Shown: positions 37,670 through 51,358 of the stretch, piece after piece | Layout: each line of letters opens with the position of its first letter | Numbering within the stretch: the first letter of the stretch is position 1 | Program-made: the position numbers and the translations under genes | The notes under the pieces: model-generated | Told to the model about the DNA's origin: nothing | The model's input: the letters and a program-made list of their open reading frames with translations, nothing else | Databases searched by the model: none | Assembly (NCBI RefSeq): GCF_004210375.1 | Contig: NC_134825.1 | Span: 40,356,348-40,420,347 of the forward strand | Direction of reading: 5' to 3' | Length of the DNA stretch: 64,000 bases | Origin: Tachypleus tridentatus | Lineage: Eukaryota > Arthropoda > Merostomata > Xiphosura > Limulidae

Positions 37670-40405
37670 AGTTTCTCATGTGTTCAATGCAGTGAATCGA
37701 ATCCTTCTGGAATTTAGCAGTGTAGGTCCGTAAATGTTTCAATAGGGGAAATTATATTGCTATTACATAGAAGATGAGATTTCTTGGTAACAAGTTCTAA
37801 TATTTTCTGAAGAAAAGTTTTTGAAAATCTTTCAATATTTTCATTTCGGTAAAAGATAGAACTGTTAATTGTAAACTTTTTTTTCAAGTATTTACTTGAA
37901 ATGATAATAATAAAAAAAAGATTTGACCAAGTGAAATGTTTGATTTGTTATAAAAATAACATCACATACCTATTCGAGAAAGACCAAATATAAATGAGAT
38001 CAAAATTTTGCTTTATTTATTAGACTGAGCATCCAATTTGGAAGTGAAAAACAAGGTGAAAATTTCTTGTTAGAAAAGTTGGGAAGTATATTAATAATTT
38101 ATATTACTATGAAAAGGAATAACTTCAATGAAATATTTGCCTTACTTTCAACACCACCCGCCTTTTTTTTAAATAAAAGTTAACAAATGTTTCTTACTCT
38201 TTAAGTATCGATACTGATGTTTTACAGTCTTTCACTTCAAATTGGCAAATCACGAATTAATGCTTAGCTTGTTCAAATTGAAGCTGGTTTTTATTCTATT
38301 AATAAAACGTATGATTAATATGATTAACTATTGAAAATATTTCATTTTAACTTATAAGTTTTAAGAAGCTTGTAATAATTTTAGTTTAAAACTGATTATT
38401 TCCATAGAATTTATTCATATACTGTAAAACATTCGCGAGAAAATGCTTTTCCTGCTTACGCAAATTAAAACTTTAAAACGCATTTTTGTCTGAGTAATTC
38501 TTAATGTTAAAGTTCACAAAAGCTAGTGATTTTATAACCAGAAAATGCAAGACATTTCATAAGGTTTTCTTCGAAATAAAATGAAACAAAACTACCAAAA
38601 TGAGTGTATATATATATATATATATATTGTTGAGCTTGCTAGTGTTAAAAAGAAAAGGTTAAAAAGAGCATTGTTATGGTTTACAGGTTAACTTAACGAT
38701 ATCACGTCTACAATTTATAAATTATATTAATTCAATTTTAGTGTTACAATTATATCCTAATTACAGCGATTGTAGTAAGCAATTTGAATCCAGTAGGGCA
38801 ATCCCTAAGCCAAATGGTTTTTTGAAACCACATTTCTCGCACAAAGCTAGATTCCATGACGACTTCATTCATTAACTTGTTTACAAAATTCATCAGTAAG
38901 CTCAAAAACAGTTTCGTGGCAAATTGCTTTAGTTGTCTGACAGATTGTCCAATAAGCTCATTAACACATTTCTTGAATTTGAAATCGAGATTAATACAAA
39001 GGTCAATCGTCTGATTTAAGGAACAGGTTCAATATATAGACTGGCTTAATACATATCATCAAATCTCAAGCTCCTAACATTATTACAAAAGTCAAAGCTG
39101 TCTTTCAACATATAGTGACTAAAACTACTATTAGTTGAAATCGAACAAAACATTTGAGATATACTGTTGCTCAAACATCTTGTGTTGGAAACAAATCCAA
39201 CGAGGTAATCACGTTTGTGAGCCTTAGACATCCTATAAAATATGTGGTAACTGCCTAGTTTAATGTTTTTACGTGTATTATCATAATTCAAAGCATTAAG
39301 TTTCCTTCAATTGTAGCAATATTGTAATTAGTTTGTTTTCCTTGAAGTACTAGGGTCTTTCGATAGTTTGAAAAACTTAATACAGTTTTTTAACCCTACA
39401 TTACTCTTCATTGACTTCAAATATTTTGTAAACTTCGATGTCGACAGATGGTAGCACGTAAATGTTTGCTCTTCTGGGTAGTTTCAGTACTCCACTAGTT
39501 TGTGTTAAATTGTTAAACTTTGTTAAGATGGTAAAAAAAGAAACAAATTGTAATATTCAACTTTCATTTACTTATTAATATGGGAAAAGATTATTAGTCT
39601 TGGATATTTTGTTCAAAAAATAATAACATTTTAGTATTTATTATATTACTAAAATACTTGTAAATTATATTTTTATGATACAGTGTTCTCAACTAAAAAT
39701 AACCAGACCGTTACCATTGTCTGCTTTAGTAATAACAATATTACTGCTGAATTTAAGCATGTCTAGGCCTGTCTTCTCTACAACGCTGATGTTAAAATAT
39801 TTGTGCCGAAAATCTTTTTCTAGGAATATAACACCGACATCGCCAGTATGCGTTATAACATTATTAAAGGTTAAGTTACAAAGTGTGTAAAAACAGCAAG
39901 TTTTGAGTTTTCATAGAAAGCAAACAAAAGAATAGTTTAAAAGAACATAGGCAGCAATAAAACCAATTTCTTCTCGTAGCAGAGATATCTAAAACTCCTA
40001 AATAAAACCTTTTTTTTTGTATTTATAAACACTTTATCCAAAGAATCTATAAGATTATCACTTTTGAAACCTTTTTAAAGGTCGTAGTTCATTCAGTTTC
40101 TGAAGTTCGTTATCGATCGAAACAAAACTGAATAAAAAATCCTTTAATCAAGCTGTAGAAGTAAAACAATAGTCATCACAAGTAGAACACTTGCCAAATA
40201 ATTTGGGTAGGACCTATATCGTAATTTGGGTTTGATGTCATTTAATGTACAAACTTTCAATCATAAAATTCAATATTGAGGTTTGTTATATTATGCTCGA
40301 AACACCAAAGGAAACAGGAAAAAAGTGTTTCAAATTTGGAAATACATTAATTATTTTCTTTCTTTTGGGCATAAACCCTTTAAACTTTCTTGTATTATAA
40401 ATACT
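37670..40405. other. AT-rich intergenic, nothing recognised
   Basis: No credible gene. Contains a (TA)n run at about 38607-38627. The small ORFs (81 aa reverse at 39046-39291, 71 aa forward at 39675-39890) have no domain features. Confidence 0.5.
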
Positions 40406-40617
40406 GTTTGTTTGTTTGAATTTCGCGAAAAGTTACTTGAGGGCTATCTGTGCCAGTCGTCCCTAATTTAACAGTGTTAGACTAGAGGGAAGGCTTGGGC
40501 TACTCTTTTACCAACGAATTGGCTGAAAGGGCGAGCATGTTTTGTGTGACGGGGATTCGAACCCGCGACCCTCAGATTACGAGTCGAATGTCTTAACCCA
40601 CCTGGCCATGACGGGCC
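40406..40617 (-). mobile_element. tRNA-derived SINE, family A, internally deleted
   Basis: Reverse copy from gtttgtttgtttgaatttcg to catgacgggcc. About 60 bp of the body is missing (aaggcttgggctactctttt joins parts normally separate, and accaacgaattggctgaaag likewise). CpGs retained. Confidence 0.9.
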
Positions 40618-41109
40618 TGTATTCTAAATAAGTTATCTAATGAAATTCAAATACTTTAAATATAAAATATTCTCGTTTTATTTAAACTTTCAATTTTAAT
40701 TTAATTTAATTTAATGCTAAATTTTTACGTTTACTTAAAATTTCGTACTTTCTACGGCTATTACACAATGTACACAAATTATGTTCATAGATAGTATGTG
40801 TTATTTCTTAATTACTCATGTTGTAAAGGTACAGAAAATGACCATTATTCCCTTCAAACTTTGCTGTTGTGACTTGGATAATGAAATTTATAAATTAACC
40901 TATTTTCTATGTAAAAACGGACAAATTTGCACATTTTCATTCACATAAGGTCTGAATAAAACAACATATGAATCAAGATTTACATGTATTTATACTAAAG
41001 GTATACAAAAATGTTCAGAAGTGAATAGTTTTTCGAGATTTGCGACTGTAATGTAAATCACTTTCACGTATCAGCACCCAAATATAGTCTCCCATCATGT
41101 TTTCGTTAT

Positions 41110-44100
41110 ATGCTCCCAGGTCACAAAAGCAAAGTTTGAAGAAAAAATAGATCTTTTCCATTTACTTTAGGCATAAGGAATTGGAAAATAACACTTTCTG
41201 CTCAGAAACAAGTAAAAATTTTGTTACATACTGTTATTGAAGTTACTTAAAGTTTTGAAATACAAGATTACACTTATGTTCTTCTGGTAAAACACAATAC
41301 AAAAATGTTTTCAAAACTATTTAACTGTAATAAATGTACCATTTTATTAGCACAAATTTAATATCAATTTATAATTTTTGTAATATGCCTACTTCTCAAA
41401 AACAATAATGTATGAAATTATATTAGTAAAACAACAGGTATAAAAGAAAAAGGCAAAAAAGTCATAAAAACAAAACTGATACAAACAGAGTAATAATTCT
41501 TATAGCACATTGAACTGCATGAAGTAAAAATAAATGTGACACCAAGTCAAGGATCTTTAGTTTGTTTTTGTTCAAACACATTTTTCATGTGTTTGTTTGT
41601 TTGAGTTTAATAACACTATATGATAACAACTGAAAACATGTTACTTAATGACACACTAACCAATAACAAATACATTGTTTGATGAAAATTTTTTTTGTAA
41701 CTTCAAGGAATTACTTCCATTTGTGTTTGAAATCAGCAAAGGTAGTTATTTCTGCTCATAAAGAAAAGGTAATGCTTTATCTTATTTATCTAATTATTAA
41801 CTTCTGAAGTTGATTTTAACACTAGCACTGATACAGAGCAAAAGAAAAATGACTCATCTTTTCATGCTCTCAGATATATCACTGGCTGGAACCTAAAATT
41901 TACAATTAAATAAAACCCATTTATTAGTAATTTGAACAGTTGACACACTACCTTTGATCATATTAAAATAAAAATAAAAACTGGTCCCATGAACACAAAT
42001 CCATTAACTCTCATACATATTAAACCAAGAATGGTACTTTATGTAAAACATATGTAAACAAAACAAACTATTAGTTAACATCATATACAAATCTTTATAT
42101 ATGTTTTAGAAAGAGCACTCTGACACTTTGTTTTTGCAGAATAATGTTATTTATGGTAAACATTCAATGAAGTTGAGTATTATATTACCAGAATAATTGT
42201 ACTTCTGCTGCTGCTAATCTTTCTTTTCATTCATATTACGTATATCTTTACTACAAAAAAAAACTGATACAAACATCTACAAAGATTCCAGAATGTGGCA
42301 TGCAATAAAAATAACATCCACATTTACACAAACAGTGAAATAACATTTCAAAAACAATCCACAGAATTGACTCGGTTCCTTGTTTTATATATATATACTA
42401 TACCCTTCACTGTTTCACTGTAAAGAGTTTCACCTTCGACTATGTGATTGCTACTCTTTATTCTCACACAAGTAAACAACACATTTTAAGCTTGTCAACA
42501 ATACTTTACTTTGAAGTCTCAGTAAAAATCCTAATCTTTTTCTGCTACATGTATGCAAAATGCCCTAACTGCCCTAAATTTCAAATACTTTAAATGGAAG
42601 ATTAAACATAAACCTGGTGAAACCACTGTTATTCACATTTGAAAAAAAAAAAGTCTCTGAAGATCATCTTAAATTACTTGAGAAACAGATACAGATAGCA
42701 GGCTTATTAAAGCATGGCTCCCAGGAACTTGAATTTCAAAAAATGTACTCTGTTACTTCATTATGGCATGTCAAAAATGTGGAAGCATTTAAAGTGTGTG
42801 TGTGCAGGTTTTTCATAAACATAAACATGTAGTTTCCATTTACTATGAACACTAATTAGTAACATAAAGTAATTATATATAAAAATAAGAACTTCATACC
42901 AACAGTACTTTGTTTACCCTCTTTAGTGAAAACAGAAAAAAAATAGGATGCAAATAAAACAAAAAGGATTCCTCGACCAATGATCTGTAATCCAAACTTT
43001 TCATGTCAAACAGTATAGTGTAGAAGCCTATCAAATATCAAAGCTCAAAAACTGTGTTATTTAACCTAATATACATGTCATATCTATCTTAACAACATAC
43101 TTTCAGTCATCCTAAAAAAACATATAGTATATATAATAAAAAACCTTCACAATACTCACTGAATTTAAGTTTTTCCTAAAACCTTAACTTGTAAGTTTTT
43201 GTTGATATCTGTTTTCTCAGTACAAGTTTTTGATAATGTTGAGAAGTTATAATCACTAAACAGTTTGTACAAGCTAATTCCATAGAATATTTTCTTCAAA
43301 AAATTTTTATGATGTATCAACAATAAACCAAATAAAAGAGAATGGATGGATGAGTGGTGACAGCAGCTGAAAAGTGTATATTACTCTGATAAGTGGCACA
43401 TGATTACAAAACTGATTGACATAGCAGTAGTGCGATGTGACACACAAACCTGTCATAACACTTAACAACATTTCAAATTATCAAGATTTTTAAGATTGAA
43501 AAGCTAGAAATCTCTTTGTTGTATGCTTTGAACATCAGTAACATATGTCTTATATAATCAACAGACTATACAGGTACTCTGTACACTTGCTGACAAATCA
43601 CAAAAGTTTTTAAACTACAGAGTTGGTAATATTAATTTGTAACTGGTACATCGAAAATGAGAGTCCAATATAAATAAAACTAATAATTTTTGTAAATTAC
43701 AACATTTTGGGTTATCAAATATTACTTGCAATAACTTGAAACTAACTGTTATGTATTAGATCATTTTGAGCCAAAGTAAAAGTATGTCAACCGTTTTGTA
43801 ACACCATATTTAAATTTCAAGTAATATAAAAGTGATGAATAAAAAATTCTTATATTTTGTATTTCACAATAAAAGTAAGAGATTCAAACGTTTATTTAAA
43901 AAAAAAAAAGGAGAATGCTTTATATCAATAACATCAAAGTCTGTAAACACAAATTACGTTTGTGGTCTTAATGTCCAGTAGGTGGGGTTAGTATTACATT
44001 AAACACTACCAAATCAACACACACTGTTCAATTATCTAGTCATTGTGCCCTCTGTCAATGAAGTTGCATATTTAGTGCAAACATCTTTTCCAAAAATGGG

Positions 44101-45435
44101 AATGTCACTGAAACTTCAATAAAATACAACCAATCATGGTACTGTTTAATGATCTTAAAATAATTAATTCATCATAGGGAAAAAAAAACTGCATGAAGCA
44201 AAGAGAAAAAGGACAAAATATTCTTTCTTTTCTCTAACATTATTCATGATTGAATTATAAATGTAAGCCATGTCACAATGAAGTAACATGGTTTAATTTG
44301 TAAAGCACTTATTCCTTGCAATATTAATACAGTATCAGTCTTATCTCCATAAAATGTATTGTTCAAGGTCTGTGTACTGTAATTTACCCTTAACATAACA
44401 ATACAAAATTTATACCTTTAGTAACTTTCAATACATATGGTTTATTGATAAATATCAAATACTTTCATAATTTATAACATGCTCAGTAAATAATGCCAAT
44501 ACAGAAATATTCACAAACTTCTGCCAGAAATTTTTAATGCAACTTTATTTTGCCTATTTAATGAATATAATCTAAAATTCACTGTCTAACAAAATTTACT
44601 ACTCTTATGTATCTAGAGAAGTGCTGTATTTCCAAAACCAACATGTAAAACAATGTTAAGTCAAAATTATACCCTTTACTAGCTTTACATATAACACTAT
44701 ATGTAACACTACATCCTCTATTACCATTACATTATAAAACTTTCTATACAATATTCAATGTTTAATAACATTTCTTAGAACATGCAGTACATCTAAGCCT
44801 TGCTCATACATCTTACAAGTACCATTAGATCTAAAATAGGCCCTTGACTTCCTTTACATCTGACCTTATGTTTAACACATATATGCAGATACTAGTATAA
44901 TTTAAAACTTTCTCTACAATATTCTACAATTAATACTAGATGTTATAATATGCATATATACAAGCCCTGCATTTACAACATTCTACTAGGATAGGCATTG
45001 CTTGTTGGCTAGTGGGTTACACTTCAGATTTGCTTGTTTGTTTTGAATTTTGTACAAAGCTAAACAAGGGCTATCTGTGCTAGCTGTCTTTAATTTAGCA
45101 GTGAAAGACTAGAAGGAAGGCAGCTAGTCATCATCATCCACCATCAACTCTTGGGCTATATTTTATCAATCAATCATGTAATTGGCCATCACCTTATAAC
45201 ACTTCACACAGCTGAGAGGATAAGCATATTTAATGGGACAGAGATTCAAAGCTGCAACCTTCAGATTGTGAGTCAAGCATTCTAACCACCTGGCCATGCT
45301 GGGTCTCACACTTTAGAATGGAAAGTCCAAGTTTTAAGCCTCAATCAATTTCCCACTTAGAACATTTCAAGTGCCCAATAAAATGGATATACACTCTCTT
45401 TATCAGTTTCAGAAAAATAACAGTGTATAATTAGA
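41110..45435. other. CpG-depleted, SINE-poor block; possible unannotated transcription unit
   Basis: By eye only about ten CpGs in 4.3 kb, as low as in the parvin and zinc-finger gene bodies and unlike flanking sequence. Its only SINE (45034-45306) has lost all its CpGs. No ORF above about 75 codons. The forward ORF at 42617-42832 has a charged helical stretch (EDHLKLLEKQIQIAGLLKHG) but no recognised domain and no convincing splice sites. A 3' UTR, intron or non-coding RNA would fit. Confidence 0.4.
45034..45306 (-). mobile_element. tRNA-derived SINE, family A, no CpG left
   Basis: Reverse copy: gaattttgtacaaagctaaa, gggctatctgtgctagctgt, attcaaagctgcaaccttca, catgctgggtc. Every consensus CpG is TG or CA. 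Confidence 0.88.
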
Positions 45436-45437
45436 TA

Positions 45438-45718
45438 CACCTAGAATGGCCAAGTGTTTAAGGCGCTCGACTCGTAATATTAGGGTCCCAGGTTTGAATC
45501 CCCGTCACACCAAATATGCTCGCCCTTTCAGCCGTGGGGGCGTTACAATGTTATGGTCAATCCCACTATTCGTTGATAAAAGAGTATCCCAAGAGTTGGC
45601 GGTGGGTGGTGATGACTACGTGCCTTCCATCTAGTCTTACACTGCTAAATTAGGGACGGTTAGCGCAGATAGCCCTTGTGTAGCTTTGCGTGAAATTCAA
45701 ATCAAATCAAAACAAAAC
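45438..45718 (+). mobile_element. tRNA-derived SINE, family A, CpGs intact
   Basis: cacctagaatggccaagtgt head, ggcgctcgactcgtaat, B box aggtttgaatccccg, full body, gctttgcgtgaaattcaaat tail. Only about 130 bp from the CpG-less copy in the opposite orientation. Confidence 0.92.
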
Positions 45719-47295
45719 ATGGTAAACCTATACGTTAGCGATCTAACCATGCTATACTTACGGGTGAGTGACATATCCTATGTCATATCCTTGCAATGAA
45801 TGAAGTACCGGTTATACATCTTTTGAATTATCTGCCTATGTCTCAGCCACAAATAAGCGACTTATTGTTACAAAGAGTGGTGAATGCAACGTACCTACAA
45901 TAAGTCACATGATGTTAGATTGATAAGGATCTAACTACATCTTTCGCCAAGTTAAATGTTTAAAATAATAAAATGGGCCCTGTCCAGCTCATAAATATCT
46001 CACATTTATGCACACAGTGCACTCAAATGGATTCTAAAAAATTGGTTTGTTGTCTGTTATTTACATAATATTATGTAACACATAATAATATTACAATTAA
46101 TTATATAATCATTTTTGAGAATTAATTCAAAACAGATCACTCTAGCATTAATGAATGTTAATGGTGGGTGTCTATCACTACACAGATACGCATACAGATC
46201 TCAAATATGCTATAAACTACGTACGATTTGCATTATCATGACAGTTATATGCATATATATTATAATAATAATATTAGTCGTTCATTTTCTGTGAAACAGT
46301 TACAACTTTTACTGCATTTATCTTCATACTTTTACCACATTTAACGTTCTTCAGATTTCACTTTTGTGATTTGATTTATTCAGGGGTTAGGTACTTTATA
46401 TTAAAATGATCTTGGAGCCTCGTCGTGTTCTTTACAGTTCACACCGCCACCTCAAGTCACGCAATAGTTCACGATCGGACGTATTGAAAATAGCTATGAA
46501 GCACAGTAGTCATTACAATAATCACCATCATAAGGCAGTCATGTCAAAATCACACCACTACTCCCTGATGTCCTTCTATAAATCATCTAGTATATGCTGT
46601 TTGTTTGTTGTGTATTGTTTATTATTAAGCACAAAGGTGTGCAATGGACTATCTATGCTGTACTATTTGTCTAATTATGATATTACATTCAAGAGACAAC
46701 AACTCGGTGGTTGTATTTGCAGTTTACTTACGTCAGAACGTCGCTTTCATATCGAGTTAAGATGAAGTTAGGCTTAGTAGGGACTAGAAAAAATTAAGTG
46801 AGACGTTTCTGTTTAAAGCACATTTACCTCGCGACCATATGATTGACTATTCTAGGTCAACATGAGTGAAGCCATGGTCTACAGACATTACCTGTACAAC
46901 CAGAGAAGGACAATGCCCTAAACTTAGACAATATAATGGCTCCCTTTCAGCTCAGATAATTTGAATAAATAACATGAACAGCATACTCATACATAATTCG
47001 ATAAGAAACTTCATTACAACTATATCTTCTGGACGCACACACATATATATAATGTGTTGGCTATCAGGGATACATTTAAATTCGCTTCATAACTATTTAA
47101 TAATGTTACCTTTTCTGTCAAGATTTACGACACGATTTGGAAGAAGATCGTATTTTCCACCAGTTTAATCTTTCTTTCTTTAATGTAATCTCCAATGTCG
47201 TATTCTTGGTACAGTTTCTAAACGTTGTCATACTTACGGTTTTTAATTGTATTTTCGTATTTATTAACACACCTCCTTACTGATATTTAATTTTA
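45719..47295. other. Intergenic with one short SINE tail fragment
   Basis: 46614-46662 is a reverse family B tail (gtttattattaagcacaaag). The 119-aa ORF at 46406-46765 overlaps it and is His/Ser-rich without a domain. A copy of a flanking repeat (see 47941) lies at 47036-47150. Confidence 0.45.
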
Positions 47296-47549
47296 CTGCC
47301 TGACCAAGTGTGTTAAGGCGTTCATACGAGGGTCGCGGGTTCGAATCCAGGTCGCACCAAACATGCTCGCCATTTCAGCCGTGGGGGCGTTATAATGTCA
47401 CAGTCAATCCCATTATTCGTTGGTAAAAGAGTAGCCCAAGAGTTGGCGGTGGGTGGTGATGACTAGCTGCCTTCCCTCTCGTCTTACATTGCTAAATTAG
47501 GGACGGCTAGCGCAGATAGCCCTCGAGTAGCTTTGCACGAAATTCAAAA
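47296..47549 (+). mobile_element. tRNA-derived SINE, family A
   Basis: ctgcctgaccaagtgtgtta head with a short gap in the anticodon region, B box gggttcgaatccagg, full body and gctttgcacgaaattcaaaa. Confidence 0.92.
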
Positions 47550-47565
47550 TAAATAATTTTACCTC

Positions 47566-48120
47566 TATCAACCTCTGAACTCTCTGAAGTTACTGTGGAT
47601 CGTAATATATTATACCTCATTGCTTCAGAGTTAGAATCTGCCCTAAGACAGCATGGAACTTCATCTCGTCCCGATAAAATAAAATTCCCCATGGTTGCTC
47701 ATCTAGAAAACAACCATGATTCTCAAGCTGGACAAACCTGTTTTCCTTCTATTTTCATATATTGATGAATCTCCTCCTGTGTTGTCAACGTTATAGAAGA
47801 CATAATCAACCGTCGCTTCTCTTTAGCTAAGTATTATCACCGTTCACCTTCACAGCAAACAGTTTCATTATTAATCACTTACTGAGGATACATCCTAGCC
47901 ACGTCCTTAGACCTTGAAGGAGCCTTTGATAGCGAATGTGTATATATATATATATATGTAATATTTCGACTATTAGAGACACATTGGAAGATCGCTTCAT
48001 AACTTTTTAATAATGTTGTCTTTTCTGACAAGAATCACAACACACTCTTTTGAAATAACTTTCTCAAGGAGTTCTTCATAGACCCAAATTAAATTCATGA
48101 TTAAGTCTAAAACGTGATGA
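47566..48120 (+). pseudogene. LINE reverse-transcriptase relic
   Basis: Translated pieces resemble the start of a non-LTR reverse transcriptase: ELESALRQHGTSSRPDKIKF at about 47628-47687 (the pre-RT 'ELxxAL..PGPDxI' region), INRRFSLAKYY near 47805-47837, and LATSLDLEGAFDSE near 47895-47936 (motif A with the catalytic Asp context 'LDxxxAFD'). After a (TA)n run, SQGVLHRPKLNS near 48063-48100 may be the degraded 'QGxxLSP' motif. Stops, frameshifts and deletions separate the pieces. Clade not determined. Confidence 0.6.
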
Positions 48121-51022
48121 TCTATGTGGTATCTGTGCCAATGAAATTTCCACCCGAAAACAAGATTAAAATCTAAATAACACTTCTCTCATCATAACAT
48201 GTAATATTATTCTAAGTTTTGTTTTTCCAAGAATTACCCGTTTCCCATCTAAAAATCTCTTGTGGTGTAGCACTTTCTTTCACGGCTCGTTCTGGACTTT
48301 TTTGTTGACTTCTAACTTTCTAAAAAAACTCTCATAACATGTTTATCTTTGCAATCTTTCTGTGATGTTATCTTTAAATCTGGGTTTTCTTACTCAAGAC
48401 AACGTTCCTGCATTTGCCAAATATGTGTTAATCATCTGGTGTAATACGTTTGTCACGGTTTGTTTGTTAATGTTAATAAAAATGTTTATGGATGACTGAG
48501 ATATGAGTCAGCGTACACCACACAATGTCCATAACTGTTTTACAGTAGTTGTGACTCGTCCATAACCCATAATTTCGTCAAAACATTACAGGTCTTTACA
48601 CTTATTTCTAGCGACCCATAATGGCACCAAGATTAGTACCTAACACAGTTTTTATAGGATAACTGCTATGTTCACAAGTGGCGCTGGACAATGGTCAGTA
48701 AAACTCAGGACTTCGTGAGGTTGAACACCCGAGTTTTACTTGAAAAAAATTTTTTTTTATTGACTACTTTGTCTTTTGACACTGGCTTTTCATCCGTGTT
48801 TCGTTAAATAATTAGAGAGATGGTGTATTCTCAACGATGGTCAATTGCTACTAAACGTTTATTTTAATAATAGTAAAAAAGCGTACCTTTACAATTTTTA
48901 TATTTGATACAACACTTATTGGTCTCATTTAATATGCGAAATATACATAGTTAAATATCTATTTGTATATACATATATAGGGCAAGCAACGCATACACGA
49001 AGAAAAGATACATACAATGATAAAGCACATTACACTGTTTTAAATGTTACAACTGGAACAATTTTGAGGCAAACTGATAACGAATTGTAGGAAAACCAGT
49101 GCTACAACAAAAGTGAAATGCAAACGAAACAAACAGACGAGAAATTTTCGAACAGCTACTAAAATCATAAGAAAATTTGGTTAATAACTCTCATTCTATA
49201 AATCTGAAATATGTGTTTAGGGTTAATAATATCGCTGACAATAAACTTAAAGAGCGAAAATAGCACGAAGTTCTCAGCAAACCGTTGTTGGAATGTGTTC
49301 TTATTTTTACTTTGAATTGATTTTCAAAATGACAGTTTTATTTCTGGAATAAAATTGTAATTCAACCATATTAACTGACATACATAACTCATTTATTTAT
49401 GAAGACCATGATTACGTCTTCATGGAATTCACCTAACTCTAAGAAAGGGATTGTCGAGAGATTCTCGTGAAGAACGTGATGACGTTCCTTCACGTGCTGG
49501 CACAGTCATTTTGTTGTATGATGTCGTTCGTATTCATACTATTAGGTGGTCAAAAAAAAAAAAAAATCTAAAAAATATGTAATGCCAGAAGCTGTTTATT
49601 TTCTACAGCATACGTTAGTATTATCAAAAGAGAGGTTTCTCCACAAATCAAAATATACAAGTAAAATTAAATTAAAGATAAAATATGTTCTCGTGCTTCT
49701 TATGTCCTTAATCTTTAGTTTTCCCCATGATTCGTGTCAATAAAACCGACGGAATAAGCCATATTTACTTTTCTAAAGCTTTCAGCGATATAGTTCAGAA
49801 GTTAAAGCCTAGGTTGAGATACTATTAATGTGTTGTTTTTTAAATACTAAATTTACTAAAGAGAAGTTTTAATTATTTGTTTCTTTTGTAAATATAAATA
49901 ATTTGTTACTTGAAAACCTTATATCAAATATACTGCTCTATTTGTTTTGAAATAACAGTCTCTCAGTAAGCAGTAATCGTCATATTGTGATACTGATTAT
50001 AAAACGGCTTACGAAAGTAACGTGACGTTTAAACTGACTCGCCGTTCACGCCACAACGTCACAGAACCATGACTAATACCGAACAGTCAAAGGTAACGAC
50101 TGCCAAAGTTCTGCACTCGCTAATTTGGTAAAATCTAAATTATCAACGAATCAAAATTTTTCGGATGTAAGTCCACGTTCCATAAAACCAAAATCACGTA
50201 AACCAAGATACAAATATTCACTCTCGCATTATTATGTACAGAATTTACCAATTTTCATAAGCTTTTGTTTTCATGAAATTAACGCCAATAACACTTACAT
50301 TTCACCTTTTTCGGTCGGTCTTGTTTACGTCTCGGCATGTTTCGACTGACCGTCGTACTGTTCCGGTTAGGAGTGACAAGCGTTTCACACTGAAAAGCAC
50401 ACGAGTACGGTGAGATCACATGCACAGTACTTCCCGCTGTATACCTTCCATTCAAGAAACTGTGAGTAACATTTGACGTCAGGAAGATAGACAGGCGTTA
50501 CCCTCAGCATCATGGGACTCGCATCCCCTCGGGGCGGATCTAAGTGTTAACACGAGCACAGAGACATCTAGTGAATATTGTTGAAATTTAAGCAGTAACA
50601 TTGATTACATTGATCTCAAAACGAATCGCCTGTTTTGAGAAACTTTGATACTTGCAACGTTTCGTATTCCAGGCTGAGGCCTAAGTACAGTATTTGAAAC
50701 GGTAACAGTGTTAAAACTCTCCAGATATTTGCTGTTTATGATTAACGTATTTGTGTCCACTTCTAGATCGAAACGTCTTTTAACTGTGTATTTGAAGTTG
50801 TGGCACAATGGGTTATCGAAACGTTGTCACCAGGCTTGTTCCATGACAACGGAATTTACCAATAGAATTATGCCACTAATTTTTAGTCCTCAGTAGTTCC
50901 AAAGTAATCTTACAGACTTACAACGATAAATTCCGAGGCTTGAATTCTCGTGATGGATAAAGCGCTTTGCTCTTAGAAAACAACAACCAATTATTTCATG
51001 TTGAAAGAATACCTAGTGTGTA
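48121..51022. other. Intergenic, CpG-rich patch near 50.0-50.5 kb
   Basis: No gene recognised. 49.98-50.55 kb has many CpGs and TGACG-type motifs, including a palindromic TGACGTCA at 50474-50481. This could be an unmethylated promoter-like patch, but no adjoining exon is visible. A family-B-like fragment (cagacttacaacgataaatt, cttgaattctcgtgatgg) lies at about 50914-50990. Confidence 0.35.
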
Positions 51023-51279
51023 TTTGTTTGTTTTGAATTTCACGCGGAGTTACATGAGGGCTATCTGCGCTAGCCGTTCCTAATATAGCTGTGTAAGGCT
51101 AGAGGGAAAGCAGCTAGTGATCACTTGGGCTACTCTTTTACCAACGAATAGTGGGATTGGCCGTAACAATATATCGCCCACACGGCTGAAAGGACGAGCA
51201 TGTTTTGTGTCACGGGGATTTGAACCCGCGGCCATCAGATTAGGAGTCGAGTGCCTTAACTACCTGACCATGCTGAGCA
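51023..51279 (-). mobile_element. tRNA-derived SINE, family A
   Basis: Reverse copy with a deletion in the body (agctagtgatcacttgggct) and B box complement gggatttgaacccgcgg. Confidence 0.9.
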
Positions 51280-51310
51280 TCTACCTAGTGTATAATGTTT
51301 CGTATTGTTT

Positions 51311-51358
51311 ATTTGCTTGTTTTTGAATTTCGCGCAAAGCTACACAAGGGCTATCTGA
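51311..51358 (-). mobile_element. tRNA-derived SINE, family A, tail fragment
   Basis: Only ttgaatttcgcgcaaagcta and acaaggg ctatctga remain. Confidence 0.8.

Noticed and set aside
38607-38627. CRISPR or regulatory meaning of (TA)n and (TG)n runs
   Set aside because: Plain microsatellites; no spaced repeats anywhere in the window.
42617-42832. 71-aa ORF in the CpG-poor block
   Set aside because: Possible exon but no splice-site or domain support; mentioned only within the block description.
46406-46765. 119-aa ORF, His/Ser-rich
   Set aside because: Overlaps a SINE tail, has no domain, and its composition looks like chance reading of CA-rich DNA.
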